From the NCBI GenBank assembly GCA_963675655.1, contig OY776489.1, positions 2,356,001-2,420,000 on the forward strand: a stretch of 64,000 nucleotides of DNA. Direction: 5' to 3'. A program made the position numbers and the translations under genes. Shown in pieces: positions 40,545-47,995 of this stretch. The stretch's first letter is position 1; each line of letters opens with the position of its first letter. The DNA comes from CAXXOK01 sp963675655 (GTDB lineage: Bacteria; Bacillota; Clostridia; Christensenellales; Aristaeellaceae). The notes beneath the pieces are model-generated. The model saw nothing but the letters and a program-made list of their open reading frames with translations, had not been told where the DNA came from and made no database searches.

Positions 40545-42104
40545 TTGGAAAACGAGAGTAAGTCGAAAGTTTATCAGATCATGTCGAGCTTGAACCGCAC
40601 AAAATGGCGGATTGCGTTCAAGGGAATTCTGGCGGGGCTAATCGCAGGTGTGCTCGTTGTTGGGTTCCGACTCGCAATGGAATTTGGTGTAGAAACATCC
40701 CAAAAAATCTATGCGTACTTACGGGTACACCCGATTATGATTTTGCCATGGCTTGTTGCTGCCGCATTCATCGGGTATCTTATTTACAAGATGATTCGAT
40801 ACGAACCCATGGCGACAGGTAGCGGCATTCCGCAAGTTGAAGGCATGGTCATCCACGGAATGAAAATTAAGAGCATACCGGTGCTGGCGGTTCGTTTTGC
40901 AGCAGGTATCCTCACATCGTTTTTCGGCCTGTCGCTGGGGCGAGAAGGTCCCTCCATCCAAATCGGCGCAGCAGGAAGCCAAGTGTTGGCGAAGAAGCTG
41001 AGTAAGAATAAGATGGAAGAAAATTACCTGATTACGGCAGGCGCGGCAGCCGGGCTCTCGGCGGCTTTCAACGCTCCGCTTTCCGGTATTGTGTTTGCGC
41101 TGGAAGAAGTGCACCGCAGCTTTTCCGGGTTGATTCTGATTACGGCCACAACAGCAGCACTGACAACAAACGTGTTGGCTTCGCTGGTCTTTGGGCTCAA
41201 ACCGATTTTGAGTTTCACACAAACGCCGCAACTTGCAACCAGCCTGTATGTATGGCTGATTCCGCTTGGCATCCTATCGGGCTTAATTGGATCGTTGCTC
41301 AATAAATCCCTGCTGGGTTTTCAAACCCTGTATAATAAAATCCCAGCGATATTGCGCCCGACAATTTCACTGGTGATCGCATTATTCTTTGGACTGTTTT
41401 TACCGCAAGTACTGGGCGGCGGTGCAGGGCTGATTAACTCAGCTGAAATTGCCAAGAGCGGTATTATAATGCTGGCGCTTTTATTGGTGGGGAAATTGCT
41501 TTTTACCTGCACCAGCTTTGGCAGCGGTGTTCCCGGCGGTATTTTCCTACCTATTCTTTCGGTGGGAGCATTATCGGGCAGTATTTTTGGGCTGATAGCT
41601 GTACAGTTCGGTTTGCCGGCAAAGTATATTTCTGATTTTGCCGTATGTGGCATGGCGGGGGCACTGGCCAGTTCGGTCAAAGCGCCGGTAACCAGTATAT
41701 TGCTTACGACGGAAATGACCGGCTCACTGGTACATATTTTTCCGGTTGCCGCCGTTTCGTTTATCGCGTTGTTTATTTCGGATTTGCTTAAAGTAAGCCC
41801 TATTTATGAAGAGCTTCTGGAGCGCCTCATGAAAGAACGCGGAGAAACAGTGAAAAACGACAAGCCCGGCAGTTTGTTGGAAATTTCGGTGGAGGCTGGC
41901 AGTCCGATTGATGGACAAATCATCAGCGAGGTGCAATTGCCAAAGGGTATCCTGATTGTTGGTATTCACCGCGGGGATAACGACATACTGCCGCATGGGG
42001 ATACGGAGATCAAGCCGGGGGATTATCTGGTGGTGTTATCTACTGAACACGCATATCGTAAAATACACGAAGAGATGCGCAGATTGTGCCATAACAACGG
42101 CTAA
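40545..42104 (+). CDS. ClC-family chloride/proton exchanger with RCK_C domain
   Basis: A 519-aa membrane protein. ClC signature loops are all visible: GSGIPQ, GREGPSIQIG (with the gating glutamate), GIVFALEEVHRSF (with the internal proton glutamate at the EE pair), and GGIFLP. Retention of both glutamates points to a coupled exchanger and not a channel. The last about 80 residues (EISVEAGSPIDGQIISEV ... LVVLSTEHAYRKI) are a TrkA-C/RCK_C ligand domain. The start is taken as TTG 40545, six bases after AAAGGTG; GTG 40536 is an alternative three codons earlier. Confidence 0.93.
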   Translation: MENESKSKVYQIMSSLNRTKWRIAFKGILAGLIAGVLVVGFRLAMEFGVETSQKIYAYLRVHPIMILPWLVAAAFIGYLIYKMIRYEPMATGSGIPQVEGMVIHGMKIKSIPVLAVRFAAGILTSFFGLSLGREGPSIQIGAAGSQVLAKKLSKNKMEENYLITAGAAAGLSAAFNAPLSGIVFALEEVHRSFSGLILITATTAALTTNVLASLVFGLKPILSFTQTPQLATSLYVWLIPLGILSGLIGSLLNKSLLGFQTLYNKIPAILRPTISLVIALFFGLFLPQVLGGGAGLINSAEIAKSGIIMLALLLVGKLLFTCTSFGSGVPGGIFLPILSVGALSGSIFGLIAVQFGLPAKYISDFAVCGMAGALASSVKAPVTSILLTTEMTGSLVHIFPVAAVSFIALFISDLLKVSPIYEELLERLMKERGETVKNDKPGSLLEISVEAGSPIDGQIISEVQLPKGILIVGIHRGDNDILPHGDTEIKPGDYLVVLSTEHAYRKIHEEMRRLCHNNG

Positions 42105-42196
42105 TTTTCATTGATCATGCAAGAAGATAAATAACTTACCAAAACCTTCGCAGGCGAGCATAGTTACGCTGACTGCGAGAAAAAACTGAGATGGTT

Positions 42197-42222
42197 GAGG
42201 GTGGAGCGTTGCCTCCATCCTC
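42197..42222 (+). promoter_or_regulatory. hairpin downstream of the ClC gene
   Basis: GAGGGTGGAG / CTCCATCCTC (one G-T pair), 6-nt loop. TCGCCTTATT follows, so terminator activity is doubtful. Its apex GGAGCGTTGCCTCC is nearly the same as that of the hairpin at 42396. Confidence 0.5.
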
Positions 42223-42395
42223 GCCTTATTAAGAATCACATTCACTTTCTTGCTTCTGAAATGATTGCATTTTTCCCAAGGGGAAGGTATGTTTATCGGC
42301 GCAGGTTCCCGCTTGCATAATTCTACTTCTGCATGCTTATATCTTGAAAGCGTGCTGGTTGTTTGCAGCTTACAAAATAGATTGGCGATATATGG

Positions 42396-42418
42396 CGGAG
42401 AGTTACCTCCGTCTTTTT
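42396..42418 (+). terminator. terminator-like hairpin in gene-free region
   Basis: CGGAG-AGTTAC-CTCCG followed by TCTTTTT. No gene ends nearby, so it may terminate an unannotated RNA or read-through from the ClC gene. Confidence 0.55.
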
Positions 42419-42419
42419 G

Positions 42420-42660
42420 ATGCCAACAATTTTTATATTGCTATTTTGTCTTGGAGCTTATGGAAGAATGATAATGTATAGAATGCAAGTGAAACAGAAA
42501 AATCCATATCGATGAAACATAAAACTGATTGCGAAGAGAATGCAAAGGTAAGAAGGAGTAAACGAACTTATAGTATACGGGAAACAGAGGAAAGGCAATC
42601 CGTATTCATCGCTTTGATGCTTGCTGCGAGATGCGTTAACTCCACATCATCGAATATTGC
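42420..42660. other. gene-free stretch
   Basis: No supported gene. Scattered AT-rich sequence, an isolated AAGGAG at 42551-42556 without a following ORF, and a TATAGTATAC motif without a usable -35. Confidence 0.45.
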
Positions 42661-42664
42661 GATA

Positions 42665-42896
42665 ATCACAACCACCGGCTAAGCCGGTGGTATGCACCGC
42701 GCCTTCAAGGCGAATTTACTGGCCGCGTCTCAAGACGCACTGAACGATCTATCAATTGCAATGATTGCACTACTGCTCGTAAACGAGCCATAATCCATAC
42801 GTTTATATTTTGGACGGCAAACAACTTGTCATTCGCTTCGCCCTACGTCTGAAAGCTAAAGCAATTCATTCTCACCAGCTCAGCTGGTGGATTTAT
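42665..42896 (+). mobile_element. small IS200/IS605-like palindromic element without transposase
   Basis: The left end has ACCACCGGC-TAA-GCCGGTGGT (42671-42691) and the right end has CACCAGC-TCA-GCTGGTG (42873-42889), each with a 3-nt loop, as in IS200/IS605 ends. The stretch AAAGCAATTCATT just before the right hairpin resembles the 3' end of tnpB-type elements as I remember them. Between the ends lie four or so short hairpins in a row: CGCCT/AGGCG, GCGTC/GACGC, TGCA/TGCA and GCTCG/CGAGC. No ORF is present, so it is a deletion derivative or a mobile non-autonomous unit. Confidence 0.5.
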
Positions 42897-42916
42897 AACG
42901 CTAGAGCTTGCATAAG

Positions 42917-42959
42917 AAACAGCCCGGACGGTGAACACCAACCGTTCCGGGCTGTTTTT
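42917..42959. terminator. bidirectional terminator after rubrerythrin-like gene
   Basis: AAACAGCCCGGACGGT / ACCGTTCCGGGCTGTTT, T-tract on the plus strand and TTTCTT on the minus strand. Confidence 0.75.
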
Positions 42960-42989
42960 GATTGTTACTAAGTGACAGGAAATGAAAGG

Positions 42990-43475
42990 TTAATACTCTT
43001 CGCGAATCCCGAATTCAGCCGATTCTACCCACTCGTTCGGGCGGTTTACATGCCGGAAAATCTCTTCGATAATATTATAGTGCCTGGTTTCCTCTTTCAC
43101 TAAAAAAGCGAATATACCCTGCGAAACCGCGTCAGTAATTTTTCCCTGCAAATCAGTATAAAGGTCAATGCTTTGCTTCTCTTTTTCCAGCGCTGCGTGG
43201 TACAGCTCCGCCTGATCGGGAAGTTCCTTTACGGTGCTTTTAAAATCCGGCGCTTTCAGGAATAAGTCCATCTGCTGTTCCAAACTATTGTCCGATTCCA
43301 GCTCGACGGGCACATCATCGGCCATATCCTGCAATAATTGCGCATGCTTTGCTTCGTCACGGGCAAGCATTTCAAAAACAACTTTCAAGCCATTGTCCTT
43401 ATTTTTAACGGCTTGCGTACGATAGTATTGTTCACCGTCTTTCTCCATAGTGATTGCGAATTGCATAATTTCCAT
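42990..43475 (-). CDS. rubrerythrin-like ferritin-fold protein
   Basis: A 161-aa four-helix diiron protein. Ligand motifs are EKDGEQYYR near residue 11, ARDEAKHAQLL near residue 38, then EKEKQSIDLY and KEETRHYNIIEEI in the second half: two E-x-x-H type sites. It lacks the C-terminal rubredoxin domain of classical rubrerythrin, as in ferritin-like peroxide scavengers of anaerobes. Probably removes peroxide or stores iron; the partner reductant is not encoded next to it. Ribosome site AAAAGGAG. Confidence 0.88.
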   Translation of the reverse strand: MEIMQFAITMEKDGEQYYRTQAVKNKDNGLKVVFEMLARDEAKHAQLLQDMADDVPVELESDNSLEQQMDLFLKAPDFKSTVKELPDQAELYHAALEKEKQSIDLYTDLQGKITDAVSQGIFAFLVKEETRHYNIIEEIFRHVNRPNEWVESAEFGIREEY

Positions 43476-43528
43476 ACGCTAACTCCTTTTCTGTTCTTTT
43501 GGTTGTCGTGTTGGTTAAGTAAATACAG

Positions 43529-44014
43529 TTAACGGCGTCCAAGACGTGTATGGTTGGACAGCAGCATTAAACTCAGGTGGCATGCAACCAGTGCGACTAA
43601 TCCATATCGGAAACTGATGTGGAAAGATAACATAGCGAAACCGGGAAATAACCGGATGCCCAAGCCAGTCGCCATCAGGGAACCGGTAATCAACTGCAGC
43701 AAAAAGGTGAGCACCATTAAGTTGGTAATAATTTTTGTGGCAATTGTAAGGTAGCGCTTCCCGGTAAAATCCCTCCTGGCGAGAACAACCCTGCTACGCA
43801 AAGCGCGATATACGTTGCGTGGTTTTTTACTCATTACCAACGGCAAAAGCAGTAAGAGCGGAAACAGCAGTACCGCCAAAATACCGTGGATGCTGCCAAA
43901 AGGGACGTAAGGAATGATTCTGGTTGCCATGCCGAAGCCCAGCAATAGCGTAAGCAGGGCATCGGAAGCAAAAACCGCGTGGATGCGAAAAAGATCAGGT
44001 TTCCTGCTTTTCAT
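43529..44014 (-). CDS. four-helix membrane protein, possible b-type cytochrome
   Basis: A 161-aa membrane protein with four hydrophobic segments. Histidines fall at helix positions suited to heme ligation: RIHAVFASD (12), GSIHGILAV (43), LSFHISFRYG (131) and VACHLSLMLL (145). The layout resembles cytochrome b561/DUF4405-type proteins, but there is no diagnostic motif. Downstream of, and same strand as, an exported cytochrome-b5-like lipoprotein (20 bp apart), so the pair may pass electrons across the membrane. The heme role is inference. Confidence 0.7.
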   Translation of the reverse strand: MKSRKPDLFRIHAVFASDALLTLLLGFGMATRIIPYVPFGSIHGILAVLLFPLLLLLPLVMSKKPRNVYRALRSRVVLARRDFTGKRYLTIATKIITNLMVLTFLLQLITGSLMATGLGIRLFPGFAMLSFHISFRYGLVALVACHLSLMLLSNHTRLGRR

Positions 44015-44034
44015 AAGTGCTGCTCCTTTTACAG

Positions 44035-44448
44035 TTACGGTACATAGAGGCCGACAATAGGTACACTATCCAACTTACTCAGGCCGTGGGGAGATATGGA
44101 TTTGATTTCCTCTGTTAAATCCTGACCGGCAGTAAACTTACCAAAGTGACTGCCGTTTTTCCACACGCTTACGTTGCTTACGTCGTATACCTTCCCATCA
44201 ACGGCAACATAGGCCGGGTTTCCATTCTGGCCATTATACTTCGCCAGCTCTTCGGTGTTGAATTCCGGCATTGTAATGGTTTCCGGCGTCGCAGTTGGTG
44301 TTGGGGCAGCGGCTACAACAGTGGTTGCCGCCGTATTTTGGCTGCTGCTTGTTCCACTTTCGGCTGGGGTTGTGCAACCGGCTAACAAAAGCAGAGCTGA
44401 CAATAACAATAGCGGCAACGCCATTTTTTTTATTGATAATCGTCTCAT
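44035..44448 (-). CDS. lipoprotein with cytochrome b5-like domain
   Basis: A 137-aa lipoprotein (lipobox LLAGC). A Thr/Ala/Pro-rich linker is followed by a cytochrome b5-type fold from about residue 60: FNTEELAKYNGQNGNPAYVAVDGKVYDVS, then SHFGKFTAGQDLTEEIKSISPHG. The first family heme ligand HPGG is changed to SHFGK; the second His lies in SPHGL. This form resembles the membrane-steroid/heme-binding branch. The start is ATG 44448, eight bases after GGAGG. Forms an operon with the 4-helix membrane protein. Confidence 0.85.
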   Translation of the reverse strand: MRRLSIKKMALPLLLLSALLLLAGCTTPAESGTSSSQNTAATTVVAAAPTPTATPETITMPEFNTEELAKYNGQNGNPAYVAVDGKVYDVSNVSVWKNGSHFGKFTAGQDLTEEIKSISPHGLSKLDSVPIVGLYVP

Positions 44449-44621
44449 ATTATAATCCTCCATGATTTTACGATGGGTATGGAATACTATTTGTTTATGT
44501 GTTGTTGCAGACGTCAGTCACAGGTACTGAGATCATCCTAACAAGAATAGTATACACCGTCAAGAGGAAGATTAAACCCATACTTATGTTTAATATAAAT
44601 AAAAACAAAAGGCAAAGCTAA

Positions 44622-44661
44622 AAACCCGCGGCGACCGGTTGTATCCGGTCGCCGCGGGTTT
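44622..44661. terminator. strong terminator beyond the DUF2892 gene
   Basis: AAACCCGCGGCGACCGG pairs perfectly with CCGGTCGCCGCGGGTTT, 6-nt loop. It separates the DUF2892 gene from the heme lipoprotein gene. Confidence 0.85.
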
Positions 44662-44693
44662 GTGGTTTTATATCCAGTTTAGCAGAAGTGCTA

Positions 44694-44894
44694 TTATTTA
44701 TCCTTCTGCTTATTCGTGTTGATTTTCAACAGCGAATACAGCGGGCAATACCCGAGCAAAGCCGTAATGAGCGGGATCAAACCCAGCAAGCCCCACCAGC
44801 GGGCGGCGCCGGTGCCCCAGACGAAAAGAGCTAATAAAGCTAAACCCAATACAATACGAATCCATTTATCAACCGTGCCGATTTTCTTCTTCAT
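44694..44894 (-). CDS. DUF2892 small membrane protein
   Basis: A 66-aa protein with two membrane helices and the family pattern: GTVDKWIRIVLGLALLALFVW near the N-terminus and GLIPLITALLGYCPLYSLLKI at the end, where the GxCPLY motif is diagnostic. In YgaP-like proteins this domain is joined to a rhodanese, a link to sulfur chemistry that suits the neighbourhood but is only suggestive. The start is ATG 44894 with AAGGAG nine bases upstream. Confidence 0.9.
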   Translation of the reverse strand: MKKKIGTVDKWIRIVLGLALLALFVWGTGAARWWGLLGLIPLITALLGYCPLYSLLKINTNKQKDK

Positions 44895-44918
44895 CGATAA
44901 CAACTCCTTAATAATCAA

Positions 44919-45145
44919 GTGTAAACTGTGTGGCGTGCTATTGCATTTTTATATCAGTGCTTACTGAGCTTGTGTGGTGCTCAGCACTTGCTATACATTC
45001 TGCATCGAACCCACTTCCTTTATTCTGATTACATATATTCTATACCACGATGCGCGCAAGGTTAAACCGGAAATTGATGAAAAAAGATGATTGTTATTAG
45101 CACTGTATAGATGATGCAGATAGAGGTGCTAAAGCGGCACATGTA
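44919..45145. other. gene-free stretch
   Basis: Nothing supportable apart from AT-rich DNA that must contain the DUF2892 promoter. Confidence 0.4.
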
Positions 45146-45199
45146 AAAAAGAGGATAGAAGCGTGCTTTAACTTAAGCCTTAGCACGACTTCCATCCTG
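45146..45199 (-). terminator. terminator of the sugar ABC operon
   Basis: On the minus strand GGAT, GAAG and GTGCT blocks pair in order with AGCAC, CTTC and ATCC, with small internal loops, followed by TCTTTTTTAC. Confidence 0.7.
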
Positions 45200-45242
45200 T
45201 AGGGGGGAGGGTTATGTTCGTTGGGGAACAATGGCGTCTGGT

Positions 45243-46946
45243 TTATTTACCAGCGGCAATCGCATCCAACTTGTTCTGAATCTCGCTCATGTAGAACGCT
45301 GTTACTTCGTCATAGCCGAAGGCCTTGCATTTTTCGACCATTTCGTTCCAAAGAGCAGTAAATTCTTCATCGCTCTGGGCGTATACGCACTTCCAGCTGT
45401 ACTCCTTCATCACCGGGGCAAACTGTGCGCGCATATTAGCCAGATCATCGGGACGGGCAGCCACCGTGTACATCGTAGCCGGATGCAGCGAGAAGCAACC
45501 GGTTTGCTTGTAGAATTCTACGCCGGTACGTGCGCCGTCTGCATAATCCGCGCTCCATGCTTTAAGCATGTTGTTTTCCAGTTTGGCAATGCCATCTTCC
45601 CACGCATCATGGTTATAGCAGAAGCCGCCGTCTGGATCATACGCATTTTGCAAAATGGTGGAGTTATTCAACGCCCTTGCGCCGTCGGCAAAGGTGCCGC
45701 CGCCGTATTCCGCAGGCATTTCGGTATTGGTTTCATCTTTCCAGCACTGCCAGCCAAATTCAGTTCCGTATGGTTGGCCGTTTTCATTATAATCCCAGCA
45801 CAATCCCTGCGGGCCGTTGTAGTAAACCATGATGCCGTCGGTGGAGCACAGCCAGTCGATCAGTTCCAGCGCGCGCTCGGGATATTCACAGTTGGCACCG
45901 ATGAGCCATACACGGTTATTGCCGAAGGGAGCCGTACCGTTAACCACAGGAGCGGCATCTTCGGGAATCATGGTTACAAAGCCTGTACCTTCAGCGGTAC
46001 GCTCATCAGAGTTGTAGGCTTGCATCTTCCAGCCCCACAGACCCAGCAGGTAACGGCCGGCATCCACTTTGGTGGAGTACGCATCGTAGTTTTGGCTGAT
46101 GGACTCGGGATCAAACAAACCGGCACGGTACAGTTGGTTGTTGATGGAGAGCATCTTTTGGTACAGGCTGCCGTCTTCCAGCGGATTAACGACGTTGCCA
46201 GTAGCCCAGTTAACGCCCAGATAATCCTGCTCGGCATAACCATACCAGGTCATCAGATCCCAGGTAAACTTCATTACGCAGTCTTCCCAATCGGAGAAGC
46301 CGCCGTAAGCGTACACTTTCTCACCATTTTCGTTTTCTGGAATGGCATCCTGCATTGCCTGCAGGAAGGGTACCAGATCATCCATGCTTTTCAACTCCGG
46401 CATACCCGCTGCTACATAAGCATCCCAGCGGACCTGCATGCCGTAGTTCGGCTCGGTGACAATATCCCAATCGGTACGGTTATAGCCGATGTCATGCCCG
46501 AAGCCCCATACGCCGTCCAAACCGGTTGCTTCCAGCACGAAACTGCTCAGCTTCGCCTGCGCATCCTGCGTGTAAGCGCTGATGTTCTCGTAGGGGGTCA
46601 GATCCAGTTCATTCCAGTCCATGAGCATGTTGCCTTTGACAGCACTGATCAGGTGATCGCCCATGTCACCCAGCAGGATCAAATCACCCAAATCGCCTGC
46701 GGCCATACGCGTCTGCCATGCGGTAGCATCCAGGTTTGTGGAGATGATATTCAGCTCAATATTAAACTTGTCTTTCAGGATTTTGGCGAACCAACCGGCG
46801 CTCTGCTGGTTGGCCAGCTCGTCAAATACGGTAAGGGTAATGGGTTCCCGGTACGTTTCGTCCTCCGCGACCGCAGCCACGGTGACCATGCTCATCAACA
46901 TTGCCAACGCGACAAGCATCGCAAGGACTTTGCCTAGTTTTTGCAT
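45243..46946 (-). CDS. extracellular sugar-binding protein of ABC importer (LplA type)
   Basis: A 567-aa exported binding protein with a Sec signal peptide (MQKLGKVLAML ... AVAE). No lipobox is seen. Size and segments such as ITLTVFDELANQQ and MAAGDLGDLILLGDMGD fit the large LplA/YtcQ-type proteins of CUT1 importers for oligosaccharides or complex glycans. It is the last gene of the operon after the two permeases. Sugar unknown. No ATPase gene is present here. Confidence 0.9.
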   Translation of the reverse strand: MQKLGKVLAMLVALAMLMSMVTVAAVAEDETYREPITLTVFDELANQQSAGWFAKILKDKFNIELNIISTNLDATAWQTRMAAGDLGDLILLGDMGDHLISAVKGNMLMDWNELDLTPYENISAYTQDAQAKLSSFVLEATGLDGVWGFGHDIGYNRTDWDIVTEPNYGMQVRWDAYVAAGMPELKSMDDLVPFLQAMQDAIPENENGEKVYAYGGFSDWEDCVMKFTWDLMTWYGYAEQDYLGVNWATGNVVNPLEDGSLYQKMLSINNQLYRAGLFDPESISQNYDAYSTKVDAGRYLLGLWGWKMQAYNSDERTAEGTGFVTMIPEDAAPVVNGTAPFGNNRVWLIGANCEYPERALELIDWLCSTDGIMVYYNGPQGLCWDYNENGQPYGTEFGWQCWKDETNTEMPAEYGGGTFADGARALNNSTILQNAYDPDGGFCYNHDAWEDGIAKLENNMLKAWSADYADGARTGVEFYKQTGCFSLHPATMYTVAARPDDLANMRAQFAPVMKEYSWKCVYAQSDEEFTALWNEMVEKCKAFGYDEVTAFYMSEIQNKLDAIAAGK

Positions 46947-47045
46947 AGATAAGCCTCCTTTTATTCTTGGTACCGGCGCTGCACGCGTCGGTTACGCACG
47001 GATGGAATGGAGAAAAAGGCATGAAAGTCAACGAGTGTGAGAATG

Positions 47046-47981
47046 TTAACCCTTTACCGCCCCGATCATAATGCCTTTTACGAAGTATTTTTGGAAATAC
47101 GGGTAAACCAGCAGGATGGGGAACACGACTACCATTGCGACCGTCATGCGCACAGAAAGTGCCGTTTGCTTTGTAGAAAGGTTGGCGACCGAACTGGTGT
47201 CCTGGGAGGTACGCATCATGGCAGCCAGCGCGCTGGCTTCGTTTTGATACTTATACAGCAGGTATTGCAGCGTGTAGTTTTTACCACTCGGCATAAGCAC
47301 CATAGTATCTACAAAGCTGTTCCACTGGAATACGGCGCTGAAAATAGCAAGCGTAGCTATAATGGGGATAATGAGCGGGAAGATGACCCTTGTAAACGAT
47401 ACGATGTACCCTGCACCATCCAGATGCGCGCTTTCTTCCAGCGACGGGGGTACATTTTCGATAAAAGTTTTTACCAGAATGACGTTGTAGGGAGATACGA
47501 GAAATGGAATTACGTAGGCCCAGAAACTATCCAAAAAGCCCAACGCGCGCATGTTCATGTACCAGGGGATTAAGCCGGCATTGAAGTACATGGTGATGAT
47601 GATAAGACGGTAGAATAACTTGCGGTGCCACATCTCTTTTTTTGTAACCAGATATCCCAGAAATGCGCTACCGCCTACCGTCCAAATGGTGCCAAGCACA
47701 GTGCGGGCAACAGAGGTAAGCGCCGCTTGGGAAAGCCCTTCGATTTTCAGTACCTGTATGTAGTTTTCCAGCTGAATTCCTTTAGGATACAGCGTTACCT
47801 GCCCCAGTGATACTAATTGATTATCCGATATGGTATTGATGAAAAGGTAATAGAAGGGGAAAATACATACGAAGGTAAAAAGGGCAAAGATCGTATAGTT
47901 GATGATGTTAAAAATAATATCGCCCACAGAATACCGGCGCAGTTTCTGCCGTACATTGTGATTTGGTTTGAAAGCCGTCAT
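47046..47981 (-). CDS. sugar ABC transporter permease (LplC/YtcP type)
   Basis: A 311-aa permease with six helices. The EAA coupling loop is SLEESAHLDGAGYIVSFTRVIFPLIIP, and the C-terminal FVKGIMIGAVKG is typical of the family. It follows the large permease by 14 bp. Confidence 0.94.
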   Translation of the reverse strand: MTAFKPNHNVRQKLRRYSVGDIIFNIINYTIFALFTFVCIFPFYYLFINTISDNQLVSLGQVTLYPKGIQLENYIQVLKIEGLSQAALTSVARTVLGTIWTVGGSAFLGYLVTKKEMWHRKLFYRLIIITMYFNAGLIPWYMNMRALGFLDSFWAYVIPFLVSPYNVILVKTFIENVPPSLEESAHLDGAGYIVSFTRVIFPLIIPIIATLAIFSAVFQWNSFVDTMVLMPSGKNYTLQYLLYKYQNEASALAAMMRTSQDTSSVANLSTKQTALSVRMTVAMVVVFPILLVYPYFQKYFVKGIMIGAVKG

Positions 47982-47995
47982 TTTCTCCTCCTCCT

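Noticed and set aside
45231..46937. A 568-codon open frame on the plus strand
   Set aside because: It is the exact antisense of the sugar-binding protein gene. It lacks a ribosome site and coding-like composition.
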